DNA of 64,000 nt from Ashinkailepas kermadecensis (taxonomy: Eukaryota; Arthropoda; Thecostraca; Neolepadidae). Shown in pieces: positions 1 to 10,170 of the stretch (position 1 is its first letter; the number at the start of each line of letters is the position of its first letter). The notes below the pieces were generated by a model that saw nothing but the letters and a program-made list of their open reading frames with translations, ran no database searches and was not told the origin of the DNA. The stretch is from NCBI GenBank assembly GCA_034440615.1, contig JAOTOM010001619.1, positions 1 to 64,000 of the forward strand. The letters are read 5' to 3'. Position numbers and translations under genes: made by a program.

Positions 1-82
1 CGACTCTTGGCGGCTTGTTGACGCATCGTCAGCGGCGCCGCCCGGCAGCGCCGGGTGCTCCAGCAGACCCGACACCGGGGCT

Positions 83-3000
83 TCACCGCATCAGGGTGAT
101 CATCGTCACCACGAGCACAGCCGGGCTCAGCACGTGCAGACGACTGCCGGCCGCCGGCGCCTGCACCGGCTCCGGCTCCGGCTCCCACCTCGACTCCGGC
201 TTCGGCGGCCCGTCTGGCTCCACCAGGCGGCTCGGCTCACCGAGCGCGAACGCCGCGTTCAGCTGGTTGTCGGCCGGCGGCGGCGGCGGCAGCGGCGGTG
301 CCGTGTTGTGGCGCAGGTCGGCCGGCAGCTCAGTCAGCTGCAGCGGGTTGCCCAGGTCGATGTCGTCGGCGCTGATAACGTGCGGCGGCGGCGCGACGTC
401 GCCGCTCTTCTCCAGGCGCAGCTCGCTGATGACGCGCTCGATGAACGCGCGATCCACGCCGCGCCCTGCCACGGTGCCGTTGGGCAGTGCGCGCCGGGTG
501 ACGCGGCGCAAGCGGAAGCTCGACTCGAACAGGAAAGCGTAGTCGTACTTGAAGTTGTGCAGCGGTGTGCCGTCGTCGCCGAAGTCGACGCACATGCCGC
601 TCAGGCAGAAGGCTTTGCGCCGCTCTTCGCCGCGGCCGCAGTCGACGCCCAACGGGAACCAGCCCTCGCGGCCCTTGACCCGGTAGAAGCGGAGCGACGC
701 GTCGCGGTCCTGGCAGGTGACGGTGCACGGCCTGTCGGGATCGTCGTCGGACGCCGACAGCTGCATGCCGATGCCCGACAACTGGCTGAGACCGAGCTTC
801 TTGCGGTAGCGCTGGCACACCTCGGTGGCGTACTCGAACGGCGTGCGCAGCGACACGCAGTCGGTGCCGTCCAGGCGCGGCGAGCAGTGGCGTACCGTCT
901 TGCGGAGGCCAGCGCAGGGCCGGCGTCGGCAGCGGCGCTGCACCAGCTCCAGTCCCTCGGCGCGCGCCGTGCAGCTGAAGCGGCAGCGCGAGTAGGCGCG
1001 CCACGCCGTCCAGCCGCCGTCGGCCGGCGTGGCCAGCGGCTGCAGACCGTTCTGCACGTAGCCGGGCGGCTGGCAGTCGGCGGGAGTGCCGGCTGTGTGC
1101 AGCGTGTCGCCGTCGCAGGAGAAGATCTGGCAGCGGCCGTCCACGCAGTGGTGGAGCCGGTGGCCGGCCGCCTGCTGCAGGGCGCACCGCACGCCGTCCG
1201 GGAACGACTGCCGGTGCCGCTCGAAGCTGCCGTCGCGCCGCTCGCACCAGATGTTGCACGCGTCGAAGGCGTTGTTGGTGACGCGGCTGATACCGTGGCC
1301 GGAGAGGCGGTGGTCCTGGCGCGCCGCCTTGCGGCAGATGTCGCGCGCGTACTCGGTGACGGTGCGATGGCCGGCGCGCACGCACAGCGCCTCGGCGGCG
1401 CACGTCTCGTACTGCTGTGCGCCGCCGTCGCACTCTGTGCCGCCGTTGCGCGGGTACGGGGTGTTGCAGTGGCGCGACCGCTGGCGCACGCCGGCGCTGC
1501 CCGACGTCAGCGCGCGGTCGGCGCCGAACAGACAGGAGCTGGCGCACGGCGAGAACTCGCTCCACTGGCTCCAGCCGCCGTCGGCGCGCGCCGACTGGCC
1601 GGCGTGGCCGCTGCGCGCCACACACTGGCCGCGCCGACACCACGTGTCGTAGCCGCAGGCGGTGCCCTCCAGCGCCGGGTGACTCGTCCAGCGGTGGTGA
1701 TCGTACTTGCAGTGCAGGTTGACGCACACCTCGACCAGAGGCTGCTGGCGCGCGCGCGCGCTGCTCGGCCCGTACTTGAGCCGACACTGTTCGTCGGCGC
1801 CGATGCTCTCGCCCGGCAGAGTGTCCGGCCGGCGCGCCTCGAAGTCGCTGTTCAGACTCGAGTCCGTCAGACACTCGGCCTGCGGCAGCGCCGCGAACCG
1901 GTCCAAATAGTCGCGGCTGCACGTGGACCACGTGTTCTTGCCGGTGCCGAGCGTGGGCGACATGATGTGGTCCTCTTCGTTGCACTCGTTGCCTTGACCG
2001 TCGTGATGCATGCCCAGACTGTGGCCGATCTCATGCGCCACGATGTACACAGACTCGAAGTCCTTGCCCTCGTTGACGGTGCAGCTGCTGGCGCCGTTGC
2101 ACATGCCGCCGACGGGCGCGAAGCCGACCACCTGCCGGTTGACCTCCCTGGCGCTGGCGGCGGTGAACAGGTCGACCCCGGTCAGCAGCACGGCGTGGTC
2201 CCAGTGCAGAGGGTCCACGTCGGCGACCGGGTTGTGCCGCTGCTGCCACTTGCAGAAGCTTGTGAGGAAGGCGTTGATGTCACGCTGCTGCTCCAGCTCG
2301 GCCGGCGCCGTCTCCAGCAGCTCCAGTCGCTTCAGCGCGAAGCGGATCTTCCGCTCCAGACTGGAGTCGTCGTACAGCAGCTCCATGGCGCTGACCATGG
2401 CCATGACGAAGCGCGTGATCTCGTCGTCGGTGTGCTCGCCGTACAGGTCCTGCATCTGCTTCTGCAGCGCCAGGTCGACGAACACGGCCAGCTCAATGGT
2501 GAGCCGGCTGCGGCGGACGGCACGACGCTGCCGCCACCTCCGGCCGGGCGGGGCCGGGTCGGCACCGTCGGGTCGCAGCGGACCCGACAGGCGGCGCAGC
2601 GTCTGCGGCCCGATGATGGCCGCCGAGAGGGGCGTGCGAGCCGGCCGGCTGCGGCCACGCGGCTCGATCACCAGGCTGTGGCCGTCCACCTGCATCAGGC
2701 CCAACAGACGGCCACACAGGTCGACCACCGCCCAGCCGGGCCGCGCCGCGCCCGTGCGCCTCACCTCGCCCCAGTAGAAGCATGACCCCGATTGGTGGCC
2801 GCGCACGCGCGCGACAGTGGTGAAATTGTCGTAACGCCGCAGCACCAGGAAATTCGGGTCGACGAACGTCGGCGCCCGGTGCAGCGACAGGTTGTAGTGG
2901 CTGCCGTTTGCCGAGAACGACAGTCGAGTGGAGGCCGGCGGCTCCGTGCCGCCGGCAGGCCGGGTCAGCAGCGTGGCGTAGAACGACTGGGACGCGTCAT

Positions 3001-3091
3001 CGCTGGAGGCGGCGGCGCGGCCGGCCCGCGTCAGACCAGCACAGAGCGGTCCCAGCGCCAGCACAAACGTCACACACCGAGTCACACACAT
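83..3091 (-). CDS. ADAMTS-like secreted zinc metalloprotease, single exon
   Basis: A 1002-residue open frame with a good Kozak context (GCCGCC before ATG) and a TGA stop at 83-85. Seen in order: hydrophobic signal region (about 5-22); prodomain (to about 190) ending in an RQRR furin-type site at 187-190; reprolysin catalytic domain (about 197-410) with the zinc site HEIGHSLGMHHD at 353-364 and a Met-turn HIMS at 375-378; Cys-rich disintegrin-like segment (about 435-491); TSP1 repeat starting DGGWSQW (504-570); a Cys-rich module (580-673); a second TSP1-like start DGGWTAW (691-745) and a second Cys-rich module (753-834); a Pro/acidic tail; and a hydrophobic C-terminus (984-1000). The family cleaves extracellular-matrix substrates. 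Odd points: no introns, duplicated TSP1/Cys-rich module, and a tail that could be a GPI signal. Which ADAMTS subgroup it belongs to I cannot say. Very GC-rich, so the long antisense frames here are shadows. Confidence 0.93.
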   Translation of the reverse strand: MCVTRCVTFVLALGPLCAGLTRAGRAAASSDDASQSFYATLLTRPAGGTEPPASTRLSFSANGSHYNLSLHRAPTFVDPNFLVLRRYDNFTTVARVRGHQSGSCFYWGEVRRTGAARPGWAVVDLCGRLLGLMQVDGHSLVIEPRGRSRPARTPLSAAIIGPQTLRRLSGPLRPDGADPAPPGRRWRQRRAVRRSRLTIELAVFVDLALQKQMQDLYGEHTDDEITRFVMAMVSAMELLYDDSSLERKIRFALKRLELLETAPAELEQQRDINAFLTSFCKWQQRHNPVADVDPLHWDHAVLLTGVDLFTAASAREVNRQVVGFAPVGGMCNGASSCTVNEGKDFESVYIVAHEIGHSLGMHHDGQGNECNEEDHIMSPTLGTGKNTWSTCSRDYLDRFAALPQAECLTDSSLNSDFEARRPDTLPGESIGADEQCRLKYGPSSARARQQPLVEVCVNLHCKYDHHRWTSHPALEGTACGYDTWCRRGQCVARSGHAGQSARADGGWSQWSEFSPCASSCLFGADRALTSGSAGVRQRSRHCNTPYPRNGGTECDGGAQQYETCAAEALCVRAGHRTVTEYARDICRKAARQDHRLSGHGISRVTNNAFDACNIWCERRDGSFERHRQSFPDGVRCALQQAAGHRLHHCVDGRCQIFSCDGDTLHTAGTPADCQPPGYVQNGLQPLATPADGGWTAWRAYSRCRFSCTARAEGLELVQRRCRRRPCAGLRKTVRHCSPRLDGTDCVSLRTPFEYATEVCQRYRKKLGLSQLSGIGMQLSASDDDPDRPCTVTCQDRDASLRFYRVKGREGWFPLGVDCGRGEERRKAFCLSGMCVDFGDDGTPLHNFKYDYAFLFESSFRLRRVTRRALPNGTVAGRGVDRAFIERVISELRLEKSGDVAPPPHVISADDIDLGNPLQLTELPADLRHNTAPPLPPPPPADNQLNAAFALGEPSRLVEPDGPPKPESRWEPEPEPVQAPAAGSRLHVLSPAVLVVTMITLMR

Positions 3092-3520
3092 GGCGGCGCA
3101 GTCCCATGCCGCGCGGTGCTACATGCCGCGGCCGGGCGGCGACACCTCCAACTGGTAGCGTTCAGTCCGCGCCACTGACACGGAAGACCCGTCTGCCACG
3201 CCGGCGAGCGAGCTCGGTGAAATTCGGCGGCCGATTCGGCCCGCTGACCCGGTGGCAGCGACCGCGACTCCAGCACACCACCCGGCCCGCCTGCACGGTA
3301 CACACGGCCGGAGCGCGACCCCCACACTGGCACCGGCGCGGGAACGGAGCGCGGCGGTGCGGCGAGGCCGGCCACCAGCCCCGTCGTGCATGGCTGGCTG
3401 GCCGCGGGATCGCCCACCATTCAGCGCCGCAATCCCAGCCGGCTGCGGCCCGCCGTCATCTCGTCGCCAACGCGCCGCTAATCGCCGCCGAAGGATGCCT
3501 GCAGCGGCGACGCCGCCGGC
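3092..3520. other. GC-rich 5' flank of the ADAMTS-like gene
   Basis: CpG-dense sequence directly upstream of the ADAMTS start codon; probably 5' UTR and promoter, but I see no TATA box or other clear core element. No independent coding sequence recognised. Confidence 0.4.
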
Positions 3521-3776
3521 TAGCGGGGTGTCGCCCGGCGGACGAGAGTGGCTGCCGGCTCGCGCAGACAACCCTCAGGGCCGACTGTCGGTCAGGTGGT
3601 TGGCCGGATAGCGGGGCGTCGCCCGGCGGACGAGAGTGGCTGCCGGCTCGCGCAGACAACCATCAGGGCCGACTGTCGGTCAGGTGGTTGGCCGGATAGC
3701 GGGGCGTCGCCCGGCGGACGAGAGTGGCTGCCGGCTCGCGCAGACAACCCTCAGGGCCGACTGTCGGTCAGGTGAT
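3521..3776. repeat. 88-bp tandem repeat, about 3 copies
   Basis: Units begin at 3521, 3609 and 3697 (TAGCGGGG...), each 88 bp and nearly identical; the third is slightly short. Because 88 is not a multiple of three, the same peptide appears in successive frames, which explains several overlapping false open frames here. It lies about 430 bp upstream of the ADAMTS start codon. Confidence 0.9.
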
Positions 3777-6700
3777 AGACCGGCTCGCACAGCCCAGCCA
3801 GCCGGTCAGCTGGTCAGCTGCAGCTGGTCAGCCGCAGACAGCCAGCCGCTGACCAGCAGGCATGCCACAAGGGAAAGTAGTGAGATCTGTACCTGTGGAG
3901 GTCAACATCCCGCTGCATACCACCGCATGTGCTGAATAATAGCTGAGATAACATGAGAGCATTAGTGTCATTGCGCAACGTATGACTTTGTTGTTGTTGT
4001 CTGGGTAGTGCCCAATGTCATCGGGGTCGGAGAGAACGCACATCGTAAATTGTACATTGGCCACCACGGCAGGGACGGATACAAAATATTCTTGAAGGAT
4101 TCCTACGGTGAAAATGATCGGACAAATAATGGCGTTATCACGATCGCTACACATTTACTCGAACTACCAGAACTAGCATAAAGGCAACTGGTGGCAATAT
4201 AAGACAGGCGAAGCAGCTCTATGGAACGTAGTGTCTCAAAAAGATAATAATACGGACGAAAATTACATGCAGTTGCAAGTGCAGTGTTCTAGCGGGTTGA
4301 AACCAAAATTGTACGCCAAAGTGTCAAATATCGGTACCGAGCGTCACAGCCCTTCCGTGATGCTGTTTAAGGGAGCGTCACTGGAGCTGAAAATAACTTG
4401 ACGAGTGAACACACCAGAGATGCTAAGCTCTCTTACTAGACAGACAAGTATGTTCATTATGTCAGCCATTGCCCCTTCAGTCTTTCAATGGTACGACGGG
4501 TAGTACAATTAGCCAGCATCAATCACGATCCTTGGCTACTGGGCGAGCTTTTTGCCATCCATGAGCACCTTCATACTCACCGTTTTGATTGAGCCAACCT
4601 GACATCCTTGCGCACATTGAACCAGTCTGCAGTTCACATTCTACCTAAACAATAGTAAAACTCACCCACTGAATAACATGACGCACGCGCGATGGTCACG
4701 AAGCTGTCCAATTACTCCCCAATAAACGCCGAAAATCGCCCAGATTTGGCACTTATCGCATGCATTGTTCGAAAATGACACAAAAGGGCCGCCCCGTCAG
4801 CCTCGAAGCACTACTCCGCCAGAACAAAAACATTCTCCTCACGACGTGCATCACTTTTTACCCGGAGCCTGCGATTTATCGCTTGAATAGTGTCGAATGG
4901 CAACTTGCAAATGCTACACGTGAACTTATCTGGGTCAACATGCGATGCTAAGCCGCGCGATATGGTCGCACCAATAACGTTTGCCGAGCGTGGTATCAGC
5001 GACAATCCAAGGCAAGTACCGGCTGACCGGCTGCAGCGGAAAAAGCGAATGGCTCAGATAGAGATCGATAGGCCGGCTGGCCGTTAGGCGTCGACTTGTG
5101 CAACGGTATTGCCCAACAGATGCACGCCCACAATTCACCCAAACGATTATTGTGCCGGTAAATATGTGAATATCTCTCCAAGATGCATTGTGCTAAGTGT
5201 CAAGGTGAACCATATCGAACAGTTCCATAGTGTCGCGTATGACTGAAGGGCGCTGATAGGTAATCACGAACGCCGTGTCATAAGCGAGGGGAGTCAATCG
5301 TTCAAGGCGGTCAGTGAGGGTCACAAACTCCACCGCTGGAGCCGCACATGCGCCGTCACGTGTGGGCGTGGCCACGCTGGAGTGGGCAGGCGCGTTGGCA
5401 GCCGGCCGGCGTCTGGACGGTCGTCGGGCGGCCGAGACGCTGCGCGCCCGACTGCCGGCCAGCAATCACAACAATGCCAACAAACAGTCGGTAAAAACGC
5501 GCCGACCGCCATCGGCAGCCGTGCTGGCGTGCCGGTAAACGAAGCCGCGTCCGGCTGCCGCCGCGCCGCCGGAACCAGCCGCAACCCGCCACATCCGACC
5601 GCCGTAGAAAGCGAGAATCCTTGGCGCGGCTGACCCGGCGCGGCCTCCGCGCCGCGTTCGGTCCACAGAGCCGATCGTATCGCGCTGGTCAATGTCGGCT
5701 CCGGTTAACCGTCCGGTTGCCTGGGGCGTGCCGGCTCACCGGCCCGACAGTCAGCTGGCCGTCGTCGGTCACGGCCGGGTCAGCTCGTGACGCACGGTTG
5801 CTGCGGTGACGTCATCACCCGGGGGACGCACGGCTCGCGGGCCAGCGAGGTACAGCGAACCAGAGGCCGTGGAGGTGGACCGCTGCGTGCATCGGCGGGA
5901 CCCCACACAGGGCGGAGGTGACACGACCGACAGGTGACACAGACGAAACGGTACACCTCAGTGGGCGGTCTCGGCACGCGGATACCGCGCGGTCAACAGT
6001 CACTGGTACCCGACGGACAGGCGGGGAACAGTTCCGGGCCACGTGATCGGCGGCGACACCGGCTGTCAGACGGTGACACGCCCACCAACGACATCATCAG
6101 CCTGCCAAACCGTCACGTGTCGACAAGCGATGACGTCGGCAGACTTACAGACTGCGACGCACCGGCTGCTAACGATGTCAGTGAGCTGCCCAACTGCAGC
6201 TCGTCGACAACAAACACGCCACCGGACTCCACGACTGCACGCACGGCGCCGAGCAGACCCATGCTCTGACGCACAGACGAGGCAGAGCTCCCAGACTCTG
6301 ACGCACACTCGCTGCGACGACAGGCACCTCTCCCAGGCTCCCGACAAGCGGCCCAGCCGGCACACCGGCGACCTCTCGGCCACAGCGGGTCCAAGGTCGC
6401 TTCTCACGCTCCGCAACACCTCCCGGTCGGCCGGGCTCGCGGTCATCCGGGGTCGCAGCTGGGGTCGGACGCCCGCCACCGCGCCCAATGAGAGCCGCGC
6501 GGCCGGCCGTTCGATGGCCACCGCTCAGTCCGACAGCTCTCAGCACTCAACCAGGCGTGTCGATTCGTGTCGCGGGGGCATACAACCTTCGCAGGGGAAG
6601 TTTCCCCGATGTTGATTCTCGCTTCCACCCCCATCCTTCGCCAACGATCTAGCTTGCCCTTTCCCAGTGCTATCGGGTGTTTTCATCCCAAATCACCCCT

Positions 6701-6884
6701 CCCCTAATGACTCCTGAAAGAGTGAAGTGCACCTTGAAACCTGCAAAGTACGCCATGCCTTTAAGAAGAGGAAAGAAAACAGCACTGAGACTTAGCATAT
6801 CCAGAAGTATTTGGTGGTTGTCGTTCCTTACAATTGTCGTAGGGCGGCGACTGTGCACTCGGCCGTGCGCGGCGGACCGTGTCG
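3777..6884. other. Intergenic stretch, no gene recognised
   Basis: 3.8-5.2 kb is of ordinary composition with no coding signal I trust. 5.3-6.6 kb is GC/CpG-rich with short open frames on all strands but no recognisable domain or convincing splice structure. 6.6-6.88 kb is featureless. Confidence 0.4.
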
Positions 6885-7445
6885 TGACCCGTGCCGTGAC
6901 GGTGGTCAGGTGTCGTGACGGTGGTCACGCGTCATGACCCGTGTCGTGACCGTGGTCACGTGTTGTGACCCGTGTTGTGTCTGTGGTCACGTGTCGTGAC
7001 CCGTGTCGTAACGGTGGTCACGTGTCATTGCCCGTGTCGTGGCGGTGGTCACATGACGTGGCCCGTGTCGTGACGGTGGTCACATGACGTGACCCGTGTC
7101 GTAACGGTGGTCACGTGTCATTGCCCGTGTCGTGACGGTGGTCACGTGTCATTGCCCGTCGTGACGGTGGTCACATGACGTGGCCCGTGTCGTGACGGTG
7201 GCCACGTGTCATTTATCGTGCCGTGACAGCGGTCACGCGTCGTGACCCGTGTCCTGACGGTGGTCACGCGTAGTGACCCTTGTCGTGACGGTGGTCACGC
7301 GTCGTGACCAGTGACGTAACGGTGGTCAAGCGTCGTGACCCGTGTCGTGACGGCGGTCACGCGTCATGACCAGTGACGTGACGGTGGTCACGCGTCGTGA
7401 CCAGTGACGTGACCATTGGCACGTGTCGTGACGGTGGTCACGACA
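6885..7445. repeat. 31-bp minisatellite, about 18 copies
   Basis: Variable 31-bp units built around GTCACGTGTCGTGACCC and GTGTCGTGACGGTG. Most units contain a CACGTG E-box-like core (or the variant CACATG) and GTGAC/GTCAC inverted half-sites, so each unit is partly self-complementary. Unit length is constant while point variants (ATTG, CATGACG) recur, suggesting turnover in blocks. Confidence 0.9.
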
Positions 7446-7495
7446 GGGCCGGCTGGCGGCCACGGGGGCCGTGATTTACCCGTGATCGATTCGAC

Positions 7496-7658
7496 GGGAC
7501 GAGTGGTCTAGGGGTAAGATGCTCGTCTCACAATCGTACGATTGTGGGTTCGAGTCTCGCCCTGTCGCTACTCTTCGCCCGCGACCAATCGGCCGTGAGA
7601 GATAGGCGACGCTATATGGCTCAGCGGTCGACGTGTCATAAAACCAATAACCAACCAA
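7496..7658 (+). mobile_element. tRNA-derived SINE, copy 1
   Basis: Starts GGGACGAGTGGTCTAGGGGT (A box, closest to a tRNA-Pro D-arm) with a B box GGGTTCGAGTC, then a non-tRNA body and a tail ending ACCAATAACCAACC. Nearly identical to copies at 17896 and 52685. A clean target-site duplication is not obvious for this copy, and a few bases differ from the other two, so it is probably older. Confidence 0.88.
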
Positions 7659-8294
7659 TCACGGCCGCCAGCCGCCCACCAATTCCAATCGGACCACCAA
7701 ACATCCCTCGCACTCGCACTCGGCGGCGGAGTTGCCAACTCGGGGACCGCCGCCACTAAGGGGCGCCGCATCTCGTCACGACTGGAAAGGACACGGGGGA
7801 TTAATGGTACTGCATGTATGGCAGCTGCAACGCTTTTTGTCCTGTTGCACCAAAAACTTCCTCAAAGTTTCATCGCTTAGCTTAATATGCAGCACCATAT
7901 TCTTAGCTTGACAAATTCAGTTTTGGCATTTGCGACACCAACTGTCCCGGTGGTGTTCCACCTATGTCAGAGGCGTGGAGGACCGCCGCCGTGGACGGCC
8001 AGTGACGTCACGAGACACAGCGGGCGGTGTGACCACATGCAGCGACACCGGGCGACCCTGTAGTCGGAGTGACTTAACGGTGACCGAACGGCGGCCGACT
8101 CGGCCGAGTCGGATCATGTCGCGTATGTCGCACCGCAGGGGCGACACAGTGTCAGGGTGGCGACCTTTGCTGGCGCGCGCGGTGACCTCCGTCCACGGCG
8201 GAGGCCCCTTCAGCCGAGCGGCGGAGCCGCGGCCGGTGAAGCCGCCGCGCTCGGAGCAGGAAACAGCAGCGGCCGGCCGGACCTTGGCGGCTCA
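7659..8294. other. No gene recognised
   Basis: CpG-rich to mixed sequence between the SINE and the 8.3 kb repeat; open frames occur but none resembles a known protein. Confidence 0.35.
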
Positions 8295-8535
8295 TCCGCA
8301 CACGACAGTGACGTGCGCAATCGCCGGCCCCCGAGGAGGGGGGAGCACGTGAGACTCTCAGCAGTAGGATCGTCCGTATACGACTGTGACGTGCGCAGTC
8401 GCCGGCCCTCGAGGAGGGACGGGGGGGGGGTGGCACGTGATACTCAGCGGTAGGAACGTCCGCACACGACGGTGTCGTGCGCAGTCGCCGGCCCCCGGGA
8501 GGGAGGGGGCACGTGAGACTCTCAGCAGCAGATGG
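8295..8535. repeat. Diverged tandem repeat, about 80-87 bp x 3
   Basis: Three units share GTGCGCAGTCGCCGGCCC followed by a G-rich run, GCACGTGAGACTCTCAGCAG and a CGTCCG junction. Spacing differs slightly because of the variable G-tract. Explains the parallel open frames here on both strands. Confidence 0.8.
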
Positions 8536-9479
8536 GTGGGCCCAATTCAGGAAAGGTGCAGGTGCAGGTGGCCGGATGGCGTGCGCAGGCTGACAGCCGG
8601 CGGAGGCGTGGCCGGGTTCCTGGCTGGAATGTGGTTCCGCAGCGCCCGCCATTCTGCCCACATTTAGTCCGGTCACAGGCCAAAGCCGGCGCTGCGGCAC
8701 TAGATGGTGCACCGCGCCATTCCCGCGGACATTCCGCGCGCTGGCGCCAGCAGCGTAGCCATACCTGGCATAGGATGAGACACGGAGGTTGACTGGCATC
8801 GTGGCTCCGTTGAGATTCAAGAGTAGTAGAGATTAGAGACATGTAAAACAAGTGTGTAACCACGCTCCTCACAGACCGCGGTAGCCAAGGTAACCCGAGT
8901 TAAAGGTGTTGCCGCTGGGTGCGCTTCTGATCATGAACTGATACAAACGTTGCATGTCTCGGCGATATCCCAAGGACAGCGTGCAACGCCAGCGTATGAC
9001 ATGCTGCAAACTGATTAGGCACAATCTGGTGAGCGGGCACCATTAAGACGGGCCATAGCGTGTGGGAAACAAGAGCCAATCGAAACCAACTGTACAACTT
9101 TTGATTGCCGTGCCCGCGACTCACGTAAGAAAAGAAAATCAACTCATATGAACGTCAATGGTGTTCATTCATTCATTAATGCCCACCATGGCGACACGGC
9201 CAAGGCCGTTGGATAAAGAACTTAAAAACGTCATTTCAACATCACTCATCAGTCTAATTCGCGGCCAAAAGTTGCTAACGAACGACAAGCCGAACATATT
9301 GTAAGACCTCAGAACAGCTTATTTCAAACGTCTGGGAAAACATGATAGAAATGGACTGTTCGCAGTGGTAAAGCGCATTGCAATTACAAGTCACCACATC
9401 ATTTCCTTTTATTCCCGTGATTGCACACGATGAACTACGATTAAAACCACTGTAAATCAACACGCAGTAATGACAGACG
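8536..9479. other. No gene recognised
   Basis: Ordinary mixed-composition DNA with no coding, repeat or RNA signal that I can support. Confidence 0.35.
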
Positions 9480-10170
9480 ATTCGTCCAGCTGAGATGAGA
9501 GGTGGCAGGCGGCCGGGGATGCGGCGGCGGCGAACCGGGCGGACCGGAGCCACTGTGGGTCGGGCGGCCGGCACGAGCGGGTGGTGACGCGGCCAGCCTG
9601 ACACCCGCCGCCGGCATCCTCCAGAAGGCCGACACGGTGGCTGACATTCGCCCTGACATTGGGCGCACAGCACAGGTGCGTGTCGGAGCGCGACCTGAGC
9701 GGCGGCCAGCTGTGCCGGCCAGGCGGCACCTGTGTTGGCCCGGCCGGCAGCGCACCCTGTCGCCGCCAACCGGTCGGCGACGGCAGTGCGGCCAGCCGAG
9801 CAGGGGCCGAGCAGGGGCCCCGGCGCGGCCGGCCTGTGGCCGGGCGCGGCCGCCGGCGGCGACATCGGCCCGACAGCGCGCCGCCGCCGCGGCCGCCGCT
9901 CGCCCGCGCCACAAACGCGCCGATGTGGCCGCCGCGGCGCCCTGGCGACACGCGTGTGCGCCACGCACGCGCCGCTTTTGACACCTGCCGGTCGGCCTGC
10001 CCGTCGCGATCTTGCTACAGAGGCCACTTCCAAATTTGTCGCGACTTCAAGGTAACCGGTCTGCCGGAGGACGAGCGTCCGGCTCCACCGTCACCAGCCT
10101 GCTCCGTTAGCGCCGTGACCGGCTGGCGGAGGGCACGGCCCCGGCAACCGACCGACCCACTCAAACAGCA
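9480..10170. other. CpG-island-like GC-rich block
   Basis: About 0.7 kb of very CpG-dense sequence with overlapping open frames on both strands that look like GC-content artefacts (Arg/Ala/Pro-rich, no domain). Could be a promoter or an unrecognised exon; I could not find the missing GAR domain of the GAS2-like gene here. Confidence 0.4.

Noticed and set aside
134..2785. 883-codon plus-strand open frame
   Set aside because: Antisense of the ADAMTS gene; an artefact of very high GC3, no recognisable domain.
7496..7575. Functional tRNA gene
   Set aside because: The A and B boxes fit, but the acceptor stem does not close, and the sequence continues into a repeated body found at three loci with target duplications: SINE.
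9457..10033. Candidate GAR-domain exon of the GAS2-like gene
   Set aside because: The frames are Arg/Pro/Ala-rich GC artefacts; none has the Cys or Trp pattern of a GAR domain.
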